DNA of 64,000 bases from Sphingomonadaceae bacterium (lineage in GTDB: Bacteria; Pseudomonadota; Alphaproteobacteria; Sphingomonadales; Sphingomonadaceae). The notes under the pieces were generated by a model. That model saw only the letters and a list, made by a program, of their open reading frames with translations. It was not told where the DNA came from and did not search any database. The position numbers and the translations under genes are program-made. Positions within the stretch are counted from its first letter, which is position 1. Each line of letters starts with the position of its first letter. Below, piece by piece: positions 40,805 through 49,136 of this stretch. Where the stretch lies: contig JACKKZ010000007.1 in NCBI GenBank assembly GCA_024236195.1, forward strand, positions 1-64,000, in the 5' to 3' direction.

Positions 40805-42918
40805 AAATTGCCGGAAAGGGTAAAGCGGAAAATCGGACCGATCCGGCGATTGGTGTCTTCAACAAACAGCACGCCGCTGTCAGGCCGTTCACCATCATAG
40901 ACCGTCCGGAAAAAGCGATTGCGCGCGCCCAGCACATTGCCGGCAGAGGCATTGGCCGTCATCCCGAACAAGTCCTTGTGCTCGACAAACAGCCGCAGGA
41001 AGACCGGCCCTTCCCAATCGCGCCCCACTTCGAACCGGCGGGAATATGCGATGGTCCTATTGGTGTAGAGCCCGGCGCCATAGGCGAAGCTGGAGCGCGG
41101 GATATCATGGCGGAAATTGACATCGAGCTCCTTGTCAATGTCCCACGAAAAGGGGCGTTTGAGCCCGACAAAGGGATCGGTCACGCTCATCCAGCGGCGG
41201 GTGGCCTTGGCATCGACCTGCGCCCCCTTCCATCCCAGCGGGTCCAGTTTCAGCGTGATATTGGCTTCCAGATGGGTGCGTTTGGCATCGCCGATATTGC
41301 CGCGCGCTTCCCCGCCGCCGGGCAGGGGGAAGAAGTCGACAAAATCTTCGAACCAGGCCTGCCGCAATTCCAGCTTGGCTGACCCCCACGCGCCGAGGCC
41401 CTTGTTCACTTCGAAATCGAGGTTCCAGCTCTGGTCAGGCTGCAACTGGTTGTTGCCGCCATTCTGGTTGTCATTGTTCAGCGAAACACTGGCGAGGAAA
41501 TCGCCAAAGGATAGCTGGCCCACCTTGCGCCGCAGCTCCACGGATATGCTGAAATCCTTGTCCGGCTTCCATGCCAGCGAGACGGCCCCTTTCGGGCGGG
41601 TAAAGCTGCGCGCATTGGCGGCCGCGCCGGTCTGCGCGATTTTCGAATATTCCGCGCCGCCGCTCGCTTGCAGGGACAATGTGCCGGTCAGCTGCTTGGT
41701 GACGCTCAATATGCTTTCATAGCGGTCTTCGGTGACGCCGCCCGTCCCCTGCGGGAATGGCAGCTCCACAAATTCTCCGCCACCGTCCAGCTCGAACAGG
41801 CGCGATGCGCTGTTGAACCGGTTGAACGCCGCTTCACCGGAAAGCTGCCAATTGGCCTTGAACATGTCCCAGCCATATTCGAACCGACCGATGCGCTCGC
41901 CAGTTTCATTGATCTGGATGAACTGGTTGCCCCTTGCCGGGCTGCCGTCATCAAACCGGTCGACCAATATGCTGGTGCCATTATCGCGTTCAAACCGTTC
42001 CAGCCCGATCAGCTTCATCCGCCCCGGCCCCAGCGGAAATTCGATGTCGCCGCCCACTTCATATTCCGGGCCATCTTCGTGATAGCGGAATTCTCGGGTG
42101 CGCAGCGGGCCGGAAACGGGCTGGCCGGTTTCCGGGATTGCGCGGGTGAAATAGTCGCCGCCCAGCCGCAGGTTGAGATGGCCCAGCACTTTTTCGGTGA
42201 ACCGGTAGGTCAGGTTTGCAGACAGGCGGGGATTGTCGAACTTGCCGGAGAATTTGGTGCGCTGGGCTTCGATCAGGGTTCCGTCTTCTGCCGTGATCAG
42301 CGTGGGCCCGTCAGCACCGAAGCGGTCATTGGGGTTCGAAAGGGATAGCGAATAATCGAGCGCGCCGTTGCTGCCGGAAAGCGAGATTTCCCCGCCATAG
42401 AGCTGCGCTTCGGTATTGTGCGGGCGGAAACCGGTAACCCAGCGGAATTGCCCGGAAATCCCGTCAGCGCGGCTGGTAATGACATTGGCGACCTGTCCGG
42501 AAAGGCCCGGTATGTCCAGCGTAGTGCCATCGACTATGTCGATCCGCACCACGTCGCTGGTGGGTATACGCGCCAGCTGGTTGGCCGCGCTGTCAGACTT
42601 GCTGGACAGGCGTTCGCCATTGATCAGCACATTCTGTGTCGCTTCGCCCAGTCCTCGGCTGCCATCATTGCCCCCGGAAATGACAAAGCCGGGTACGCGG
42701 ACCAGCATGTCCAGCGCGGTGCGCGGGGCGAATTGGGCAAGGTCTTCTGCGGTATAGCTTTGCACCTGCTCGTCCGCTGGTTCGGCAGGGGCTTCCGGCG
42801 TGGCCTGCGGTGCATTGGCTAGCGCTGCCTGCGGCAGAGCCAGCAGGGCCAGAGTCGCCACCCCGCCCAGCGCTTTTGCGCGCAGTGTTTCCAGACGGTT
42901 CGCCAAGGTAACTCCCAC
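40801..42918 (-). CDS. TonB-dependent outer-membrane receptor
   Basis: Outer-membrane receptor of 705 aa. The signal ends near QAALA. The plug domain covers about 45-160 (YTAEDLAQFAPRTALDMLVR, GGNDGSRGLGEATQNVLING, DVVRIDIVDGTTLDIPGLSG), then a long barrel ending in an aromatic residue (TLSGNF). It is of the sphingomonad plug-plus-outer-membrane-beta-barrel type. No ligand motif or neighbour points to a substrate; it overlaps the TIR gene's 3' end by 4 bases on the opposite strand. The 165-base upstream region is shared with clpP. Confidence 0.9.
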   Translation of the reverse strand: MGVTLANRLETLRAKALGGVATLALLALPQAALANAPQATPEAPAEPADEQVQSYTAEDLAQFAPRTALDMLVRVPGFVISGGNDGSRGLGEATQNVLINGERLSSKSDSAANQLARIPTSDVVRIDIVDGTTLDIPGLSGQVANVITSRADGISGQFRWVTGFRPHNTEAQLYGGEISLSGSNGALDYSLSLSNPNDRFGADGPTLITAEDGTLIEAQRTKFSGKFDNPRLSANLTYRFTEKVLGHLNLRLGGDYFTRAIPETGQPVSGPLRTREFRYHEDGPEYEVGGDIEFPLGPGRMKLIGLERFERDNGTSILVDRFDDGSPARGNQFIQINETGERIGRFEYGWDMFKANWQLSGEAAFNRFNSASRLFELDGGGEFVELPFPQGTGGVTEDRYESILSVTKQLTGTLSLQASGGAEYSKIAQTGAAANARSFTRPKGAVSLAWKPDKDFSISVELRRKVGQLSFGDFLASVSLNNDNQNGGNNQLQPDQSWNLDFEVNKGLGAWGSAKLELRQAWFEDFVDFFPLPGGGEARGNIGDAKRTHLEANITLKLDPLGWKGAQVDAKATRRWMSVTDPFVGLKRPFSWDIDKELDVNFRHDIPRSSFAYGAGLYTNRTIAYSRRFEVGRDWEGPVFLRLFVEHKDLFGMTANASAGNVLGARNRFFRTVYDGERPDSGVLFVEDTNRRIGPIFRFTLSGNF

Positions 42919-43083
42919 TCCCTTTGCACCCTGATCGGCGCAGGGATGAAGTTACGACAGTTACTATCGACAGGGCGGGTATGGACTCCGACCAACGGCT
43001 TTCCACCAGACAAGCGTTAACACCCTTGAACATTGTCCCTGCTATCGCGACATAGGCGCGAAACCTGCAAAAAGAGGAATTCC

Positions 43084-43788
43084 ATGATCGACCTGACCGG
43101 CCAGCTTGGCGAAACCTACGGTGCCCAGGGGCAGTTCACCCGTGACCCGCTGACTGGCGCTCTCGTCCCCGTTGTGGTCGAGCAGACCAGCCGCGGCGAG
43201 CGCAGCTTCGACATTTTCAGCCGCCTGCTGCGTGAACGCATCGTGTTCGTCACTGGCCAGGTGGAAGACAATATGGCGTCGCTGATCACTGCGCAGCTGC
43301 TGTTCCTTGAAAGCGAGAACCCGTCCAAGCCGATCAGCATGTATATCAACTCGCCCGGCGGGGTGGTGACGGCTGGCATGGCGATCCATGACACGATGCA
43401 ATACATCAAGCCGCGCGTTTCCACCGTGTGCATGGGGCAGGCCGCCAGCATGGGCAGCTTCCTGCTTGCTGCCGGTGAGCCGGGGATGCGGATTGCATTG
43501 CCCAATGCGCGGATCATGATCCACCAGCCCAGTGGCGGTGCGCGTGGCATGGCCAGCGATATCGAGATTCAGGCCAAGGAAATTCTGCGTATCAAGGCGC
43601 GGATGAACGACCTCTATGTGAAATATACCGGCAAGCCGCTCGACGAAATCGAGAAGGCAATGGACCGTGACACTTTCCTTGAAGCAGACGAAGCGATGAA
43701 GTTCGGTCTGGTGGACAAAGTGTTCGAAACCCGGCCGGAAGGCGAATCGAGCGGTGATGAAAGCGGTTCGGGCGGCGCGCCGGAATAA
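43084..43788 (+). CDS. clpP: ATP-dependent Clp protease proteolytic subunit
   Basis: Serine protease forming the 14-mer chamber used with ClpX and ClpA. The catalytic triad is complete: Ser122 in GQAASMGSF, His147 in MIHQPSGG, Asp196 in DRDTF. Length is 234 aa with a Ser/Gly-rich C-terminal tail. The start at 43084 has AGAGGAA upstream. It is followed by clpX after 184 bases. Together with the nearby rpoH it belongs to the protein-quality network. Confidence 0.98.
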   Translation: MIDLTGQLGETYGAQGQFTRDPLTGALVPVVVEQTSRGERSFDIFSRLLRERIVFVTGQVEDNMASLITAQLLFLESENPSKPISMYINSPGGVVTAGMAIHDTMQYIKPRVSTVCMGQAASMGSFLLAAGEPGMRIALPNARIMIHQPSGGARGMASDIEIQAKEILRIKARMNDLYVKYTGKPLDEIEKAMDRDTFLEADEAMKFGLVDKVFETRPEGESSGDESGSGGAPE

Positions 43789-43972
43789 TTGCCGTCTGAG
43801 TAAGCCGTTGGGGCAGGATAGCCCCGGCGCGGCACATTAACTGTAGCTTTTCGGCAACCTTGCTGCTTCAGCTTGCGGCAAGAGGAAAATGCTACACCCT
43901 ATGTGTTGATTAATAGCCATCCCGGCGTAGAGTCGGGCGAATCCCCAAAGCTGGGGTTTGGGAACGCAAGGT

Positions 43973-45238
43973 ATGACTAAGTTGAGCGGCACCGATTCAA
44001 AGAGCACACTTTACTGCAGCTTCTGCGGCAAGTCGCAGCATGAAGTACGCAAGCTGATCGCGGGCCCCACCGTGTTCATCTGCGATGAATGCGTTGAGCT
44101 GTGCAATGACATCATCCGCGAAGAAACGAAGGCGGGCCTGAGCGGGCGCAAGGAAGGCGAAGTTCCCACGCCGCATGAAATCTTTGCGACGCTCAATGAT
44201 TATGTGATCGGCCAGGACCGCGCCAAGCGCGTGCTTTCTGTCGCGGTGCACAACCATTACAAACGGCTGAAACATAGCGGCAAGTCGGGCGATGTCGAAC
44301 TGGCGAAGTCCAACATCCTGCTGGTCGGTCCGACCGGTTCGGGCAAGACGCTGCTGGCGCAGACGCTGGCGCGCACATTCGATGTGCCCTTCACCATGGC
44401 CGATGCCACCACGCTGACCGAAGCGGGCTATGTGGGGGAAGACGTCGAAAACATCATCCTCAAGCTGCTGCAGGCGTCTGATTACAACGTTGATAAGGCG
44501 CAGCACGGCATCGTCTATATTGACGAAATCGACAAGATCACGCGCAAGGCGGAAAACCCCTCCATCACCCGCGACGTGTCGGGCGAGGGCGTGCAGCAGG
44601 CATTGCTCAAGCTGATGGAAGGCACCACCGCCTCCGTCCCGCCGCAGGGCGGGCGCAAGCATCCGCAGCAGGAATTCCTGCAGGTGGACACCACCAATAT
44701 CCTGTTCATCTGCGGTGGCGCTTTTGCCGGGCTGGACAAGATCATTGCCGACCGTTTGCAGAAGCGCAGCATCGGTTTCGGCGCGCATGTCGCCGATCCT
44801 GACAAGCGCAAGGTGGGTGAGTTGCTGGAAAAGAGCGAGCCGGAAGATTTGCTCAAATTCGGCCTGATCCCCGAATTCGTTGGCCGTCTGCCGGTGATCG
44901 CCACGCTGCACGATCTCGATGTCGATGCGCTGGTCACGATCCTGCAGGAACCGAAGAACGCGCTGGTCAAGCAGTATCAGAAGCTGTTCGAGCTGGAAGA
45001 TGTCGAACTGACCTTCACCCCCGAAGCGCTCAAAGCGATTGCCGAACGCGCGATCAAGCGCAAGACCGGCGCGCGCGGCCTGCGGTCGATCGTGGAAGGG
45101 CTGCTGCTCGACACGATGTTCGACCTGCCGAGCATGGACGATATCACCGAAGTGGTGGTCGATCAGGAAGTGGTCGAAGGCCGCAAGGAACCGATCCGTG
45201 TGCTGGGCGGCAAGCAGGACAAGGAAGCGGCGGCTTAG
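43973..45238 (+). CDS. clpX: Clp protease ATP-binding subunit ClpX
   Basis: AAA+ unfoldase, 421 aa, that feeds substrates to ClpP. The N-terminal zinc-binding domain has CSFCGKSQ and CDECVELC. The AAA+ core shows GPTGSGKT (Walker A), IVYIDEIDKI (Walker B), the pore loop GYVGEDV, and sensor-2 region GARGLRSIVE. The RKH-like loop KRSIGFGA is present. The start at 43973 gives the usual MTKLSG N-terminus. In alphaproteobacteria ClpXP turns over cell-cycle regulators such as CtrA, which fits the presence of chpT in this window. Confidence 0.98.
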   Translation: MTKLSGTDSKSTLYCSFCGKSQHEVRKLIAGPTVFICDECVELCNDIIREETKAGLSGRKEGEVPTPHEIFATLNDYVIGQDRAKRVLSVAVHNHYKRLKHSGKSGDVELAKSNILLVGPTGSGKTLLAQTLARTFDVPFTMADATTLTEAGYVGEDVENIILKLLQASDYNVDKAQHGIVYIDEIDKITRKAENPSITRDVSGEGVQQALLKLMEGTTASVPPQGGRKHPQQEFLQVDTTNILFICGGAFAGLDKIIADRLQKRSIGFGAHVADPDKRKVGELLEKSEPEDLLKFGLIPEFVGRLPVIATLHDLDVDALVTILQEPKNALVKQYQKLFELEDVELTFTPEALKAIAERAIKRKTGARGLRSIVEGLLLDTMFDLPSMDDITEVVVDQEVVEGRKEPIRVLGGKQDKEAAA

Positions 45239-45262
45239 TCGCAAGCTTTTGCGGAAGGCGCG

Positions 45263-45592
45263 ATGACCGCCGACCTAGTCCTGCTGTTCGGTTTCCTCGT
45301 CGTCATGCTCGCCATGTCGGTGTGGGCGGCGGGCCGGTTGCCGCTTGCGAGCGCTCGATCGGATCAACACGAGGCGGACGCTTTCCTGGATAGCATTGGC
45401 TGGCGCTGGTTCGGACTCCTGTTGATGCCGGTAAACTGGCTTTTGCTCGACACGGTCGTGCTGCTCAGCGAGGCAAGTGTAAATGCGGGCAGTTCGGGCG
45501 GGGTGAAGGCAGGGCAAGTCCTGGGCGGGCTGGCTGTGACCAGCACCCACGCCGCGCTGGTCGCAATTTTGCTGCGCTGGACGAAACGCTAG
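45263..45592 (+). CDS. small unknown membrane protein
   Basis: A 109-aa protein that I do not recognise. Three hydrophobic stretches are visible: LVLLFGFLVVMLAMSVWAAG at the N-terminus, WFGLLLMPVNWLLLDTVVLL in the middle, and a weaker GLAVTSTHAALVAILLRW at the end. It starts 24 bases after clpX on the same strand, so read-through expression is plausible. It converges on the GFA-family gene with a 4-base overlap. The coding bias matches the neighbours, which supports a real gene. Confidence 0.6.
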   Translation: MTADLVLLFGFLVVMLAMSVWAAGRLPLASARSDQHEADAFLDSIGWRWFGLLLMPVNWLLLDTVVLLSEASVNAGSSGGVKAGQVLGGLAVTSTHAALVAILLRWTKR

Positions 45593-46083
45593 CCTTCGCC
45601 AGCCTGCCTGCGCGCAACCAGTGCCTGCAACCTTGCCAGCCGGTCTGGCGGGAGGACTTCCGCGAAATCGTAATAGGCGGGGAAGGCGGGAATGCCTTCG
45701 GGCAGGGTGACCCACGGCATCTTGCTGGCCGTAAAGATCACCACGTCGGGCGTGACGCTACCCGGATCGTCAAGCGTACCCGCGCGCAAGCCGCTCGAAA
45801 GGCTGCCGAGGCGGCTATACTGGCTCCAGATCGCCGTGCCGCATTGGGTGCAGCGGAAGATCGTGTGCGACTTGCCGCTGCCGCCCTGCACCACATGGCG
45901 GGTTAGTTCGCCAGTGAGCAATTCGATCCGCTCGCTTTCGAAAAAGGCGTTGACCACGCTGGTTGAGCCGGTCTGCTGCTGGCACAGGCGGCAGTGGCAA
46001 TTGTGGACCATCATCGGCTCGCCGGCCACGCGATAGCGGACATGGCCGCAGGCGCAGCCACCCTCTCGCACAGCTTCATTCAT
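45589..46083 (-). CDS. GFA (glutathione-dependent formaldehyde-activating-like) zinc protein
   Basis: A 164-aa protein of the GFA/CENP-V family. Zinc-site Cys residues appear in GGCACGHVRYRV, NCHCRLCQQQTGS and FRCTQCGTAIWSQ, in the family order. The family was named for binding S-hydroxymethyl-glutathione formation, although enzymatic activity is doubtful for many members. The start at 46083 is preferred; it overlaps the stop of the cation transporter gene by 8 bases, implying coupling. Longer starts lie inside that gene. Confidence 0.87.
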   Translation of the reverse strand: MNEAVREGGCACGHVRYRVAGEPMMVHNCHCRLCQQQTGSTSVVNAFFESERIELLTGELTRHVVQGGSGKSHTIFRCTQCGTAIWSQYSRLGSLSSGLRAGTLDDPGSVTPDVVIFTASKMPWVTLPEGIPAFPAYYDFAEVLPPDRLARLQALVARRQAGEG

Positions 46084-47041
46084 GCTTGTGTCCGCTGTCA
46101 GTTTCATCGTGTCCAACCGTACAGCCGGTGCCACTCTTCGCCAGTTCTACTTGCAAGGTGGCATGGCCGATGCCGAAATCGTGCTCCAGCCGGTGAGCGA
46201 TGCTGCGCAACGCTGCGTCGCCCGGATGGCCGCCGGGCATCACGATATGCGCGGTCAGTGCGGTTTCGGTGGTGCTCATTGGCCAGATATGCAGGTGATG
46301 GACGGCTTCCACCCCATCCTGCGCACAGAGCAGGTTGCGCACCGCCTCCCTGTCGATCCCGTCAGGCACCGCGTTAAGGCCCATCTTCACGCTGTCTTTC
46401 GCAAGCCCCCATGTGCCCCAGGCAATCACCGCCACGATCACCAGGCTGGTCACCGGGTCAATCCAGTGCGCGCCGGTCCACAGCACCAGCAGCCCCGCAA
46501 CCACCACCCCGGCAGAGACCAGCGCATCGGCGGCCATATGGAGGAAGGCGCCCCGGATGTTGAGATCATGCTCGCGCCCGCGCATGAACAGCAGCGCGGT
46601 GAAGGTGTTGATGACAATACCGATCCCGGCGACCACTACCATCGTCTGCCCCTGCACCGGGGCGGGCACGGCAAAGCGGTGCAATGTCTCGATCAGGATT
46701 GCACCAATGGCGACCAGCAACAGCCCGGCATTGGCGATGGCGGCAAGGATGGTCGAGCTCTTGTAGCCATAGGTATAGCGCCCGTTCGGCGCGCGCTTGG
46801 CCAGCGTCGCCGCCCCCCATGCGAGCAAAAGCGCGAGCACGTCTGACAGATTATGCCCGGCATCGGCTACCAGCGCCATCGAGCCGGAGAGGAAGCCATA
46901 GACCGCCTCCACCACGACAAAAGCGCTGTTGAGCACGATCCCGATGGCAAAGGCGCGCCCGAAATCCTTCGGCGCGTGCGAATGGCCTCCATGGGAATGC
47001 CCATGGTGATGATCGTGACTGTGCCCGTGCGAATGGCCCAA
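46076..47041 (-). CDS. CDF-family metal cation exporter
   Basis: Proton-coupled exporter of Zn2+ or related divalent cations, 321 aa, ZitB/CzcD type. A His-rich N-terminus (GHSHGHSHDHHHGHSHGGHS) is a metal buffer. Six helices follow; metal-site residues are in DAGHNLSD (helix 2) and HMAADALVSAG (helix 5). The cytoplasmic C-terminal domain includes VHHLHIWPMSTTETALTAHI, typical of ZT dimer domains. It is transcribed with the GFA-family gene downstream. It gives zinc, cobalt or cadmium tolerance; the exact metal is not clear. Confidence 0.93.
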   Translation of the reverse strand: MGHSHGHSHDHHHGHSHGGHSHAPKDFGRAFAIGIVLNSAFVVVEAVYGFLSGSMALVADAGHNLSDVLALLLAWGAATLAKRAPNGRYTYGYKSSTILAAIANAGLLLVAIGAILIETLHRFAVPAPVQGQTMVVVAGIGIVINTFTALLFMRGREHDLNIRGAFLHMAADALVSAGVVVAGLLVLWTGAHWIDPVTSLVIVAVIAWGTWGLAKDSVKMGLNAVPDGIDREAVRNLLCAQDGVEAVHHLHIWPMSTTETALTAHIVMPGGHPGDAALRSIAHRLEHDFGIGHATLQVELAKSGTGCTVGHDETDSGHKHE

Positions 47042-47530
47042 ATTGCCCCCTGGCTAACAATTGCGGCGAGCCTCGCGACCCGCTGCTATACCTCTCCCAT
47101 CCATGCCACATGCGCCGTACATGGCAAGAAAAATACTTTAAATCAGCATGTTATACAGTAACCTGAATTCTATAATGATATAACATACCTGAAAATGAGA
47201 GACGGACAAGTGGCTGATTGGGCGGGCAATTCCTTGCTGGTGTTGATCCCCGTTGGAATCGCGCAGTTCTTTTGGTTTCTCGCAGAGAGCGCAGAGGAAA
47301 GGGGCACGTGGAGAAGGTTACGGCTTCGCCGGGTGTTTCACATAAAGACGCGAAGAGGGCAGCATCGGCGGCAGCCGGTTTTCGAAAGTGCTGCCGCCTC
47401 TGCCAAAGGAGAGGTTTGCGGCGCAGAGGGCCCGCTGCCGCGGGCAAGACATCTTCGTGTCCCTTCGACAAGCTCAGGGCAGGCTTCGTGTGAAACACAA
47501 ACTGGCGCAGCTGTACCCTTTCAGCCGACC
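47042..47530. repeat. gene-free region with intergenic repeat elements
   Basis: No credible gene is present in 489 bases. Near 47148-47186 an ATGTTATA/TATAACAT inverted repeat lies in AT-rich DNA, a possible promoter operator of the exporter. A copy of the CGCAGAG...CGCAGAGGAAAGG repeat with trailing GAGAAGGTTACGGC is at 47277-47331. The common palindrome CCCTTCGACAAGCTCAGGGC is at 47461-47480. Open frames across these repeats give spurious proteins. Confidence 0.7.
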
Positions 47531-48199
47531 CTACTCGTAAACACACCCATCCAGCCCGTCGCGGCGCACCACGCCGATGCGCGCGGCGATGGTGTTGCCA
47601 TAGCGGCGGGTGAAGCCGGTCGGATTGGTGACCGAGCGCTTCTTGGGCAGGGGCAGGGCGGCGGCCATGCGCGCGGCTTCAGACTTGCTCAGCTTGGCGG
47701 CAGAGTGCTGGAAATAGCGCTGCGCCCCGGCCTCGGCGCCATAGGTGCCAATGCCGGTTTCCGCGACATTGAGATAGACCTCCATGATCCGCCGCTTGCC
47801 CCAGATCTTCTCAATCAGGAAAGTGAACCACGCCTCGAAGCCCTTGCGCACGAAGCCACCCCCTTGCCACAGAAAGACATTCTTCGCGGTCTGCTGGCTG
47901 ATGGTGGAGCCGCCCCGGATCTTGCCGCCCTTGGCATTGTGCTCAATCGCTTTCTCGATGGCTTCGCGGTCAAAACCGTCATGGCTGCAGAACTTGCCGT
48001 CTTCCGCTGCGATCACCGCGCTCACCATGTTGCGGTCGATATTGTCGAGCGGTTCCCAGTCTTTCGTGATGCCATTGCTGTCCATCAGCATGGTCGCGGT
48101 GACAGGTACCGGCACGAATTTGAACAGCACCACCAGCCCGACGCTGATGAGCACGAAATAGAGCACGATCTTTGCGAAGAACTTGGCGAGACGGATCAT
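47531..48199 (-). CDS. mtgA: monofunctional peptidoglycan glycosyltransferase
   Basis: Lipid II polymerase of GT51 family without a penicillin-binding domain, 222 aa. An N-terminal membrane helix (FFAKIVLYFVLISVGLVVLF) precedes the catalytic domain with Glu in VIAAEDGKFCSHDGFD, GGSTISQQTAKNVFLW as motif 2, and KRRIMEVYLNVAETG. The start at 48199 is set by family length; the frame is open a further 150 codons through repeat DNA that is not gene. The gene is flanked on both sides by repeat arrays. Confidence 0.94.
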   Translation of the reverse strand: MIRLAKFFAKIVLYFVLISVGLVVLFKFVPVPVTATMLMDSNGITKDWEPLDNIDRNMVSAVIAAEDGKFCSHDGFDREAIEKAIEHNAKGGKIRGGSTISQQTAKNVFLWQGGGFVRKGFEAWFTFLIEKIWGKRRIMEVYLNVAETGIGTYGAEAGAQRYFQHSAAKLSKSEAARMAAALPLPKKRSVTNPTGFTRRYGNTIAARIGVVRRDGLDGCVYE

Positions 48200-48533
48200 G
48201 GGGTGAGATTTAGCCTTGGCTGTGGGACTGGCAAGGGGAATACGGCAGGCCCTTCTTTTGTTCACGCAAAGGCGCAAAGGCGCGAAGAGGTCTACGGCTT
48301 CGCCGGAGGTTCGCGCAGAGCGCGCGGAGGAAAGAAGGACGCGGAGGAGAAGTGCCCGCGACAGCGGGAATTCAATCATCAAATCTTGCCACATGCGGAA
48401 AGGTAGTTTGGTTGGTGACTGGTTGCCGCCAGTGGTTCTCTCTTCGCGCCTTTGCGCCTTCGCGTGAATCAAACCGGCAAAGCCGTAACCTTCTCCGCGT
48501 TCTCCTTTCCTCTGCGTCCTCTGCGCGAAAAAA
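48200..48533. repeat. nested inverted intergenic repeats upstream of mtgA
   Basis: No gene is seen in these 334 bases. A 29-bp inverted repeat with one mismatch has arms at 48262-48290 (from TTCACGCAAAGGCGCAAAGG) and 48440-48468. Two further copies of the CGCAGAGGAAAG repeat lie in opposite orientation at 48310-48352 and 48481-48530. Translations of this DNA yield the artefact motif HAKAQRRE. Any mtgA promoter must lie within or near the repeats. Confidence 0.75.
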
Positions 48534-49136
48534 TTACTCCACCAACTCCGCCCAGGCGACCCGCCGCAATGGCCCCGGCTCAACCGCATCAAACGGATAG
48601 CAGGTAGCCAGCGCCAGCAATTCCCGATCCGGCGAGACCGGATAGGCAAACCCGTCCCACCGCACGGTCTGGAAATGCGTCACCCGATAGCGATGTTTCA
48701 CTCCGTTGATCCCCTGCAACACCAGCTCATCCCCGACCCGCAAATCTCTCATGAAGCGGAAATGTGTGTCGCGATGGGCGGCGAGGATGCGGACAGAGCC
48801 ATTGTCCAGCACTTCGGTCGGGCCGAAAGCCATCGCCTGACCAGACGCGCCTGACAGGACCACATCGCTCACATCCAGCCGGGTCGCTGTTATCCGCGCG
48901 ACCGGTTGCATATCGGCCCATGGCCAAGGTTTGAGCGGAGCCCCGGCATCCATGCTGGCAGAGAACGACCGGTCGAGCAGTACCTGAGCGACCTGCGCCT
49001 TCACCGGGATCCACAGACCTTGGCCAAACTGCACCAGCCCCGCAACCACCAGCAGCAGCGCAAATAGGCGTGGGAGGAGGGCGCGCCAGCTGGCACGCCC
49101 TCCCACTTGTGGCAGGCGGAGAGCCAGCGCGCTCAT
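48534..49136 (-). CDS. class GN sortase
   Basis: Membrane-anchored cysteine transpeptidase of the proteobacterial sortase type, 200 aa. One N-terminal helix (LFALLLVVAGLVQFGQGLW, about 24-42) anchors it. The sortase barrel has the catalytic His in LAAHRDTHF (about residue 121), Cys179 in ALATCYPF and Arg near 191 in PLRRVAW. It overlaps the stop of the VIT/VWA gene by 4 bases, and that product carries an LPDTATG sorting signal. The pair matches the known marine proteobacterial sortase and target arrangement, in which the sortase serves one substrate. Confidence 0.93.
   Translation of the reverse strand: MSALALRLPQVGGRASWRALLPRLFALLLVVAGLVQFGQGLWIPVKAQVAQVLLDRSFSASMDAGAPLKPWPWADMQPVARITATRLDVSDVVLSGASGQAMAFGPTEVLDNGSVRILAAHRDTHFRFMRDLRVGDELVLQGINGVKHRYRVTHFQTVRWDGFAYPVSPDRELLALATCYPFDAVEPGPLRRVAWAELVE

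Noticed and set aside
43997..45244. 415-aa minus-strand frame
   Set aside because: Exact antisense of clpX, with composition typical of a shadow.
47195..48406. 403-aa plus-strand frame
   Set aside because: Antisense to mtgA and continued through repeat DNA on both sides.
48200..48649. N-terminal 150-residue extension of mtgA (HAKAQRRE)
   Set aside because: It is translated intergenic repeat, and the glycosyltransferase family starts at the membrane helix near 48199.
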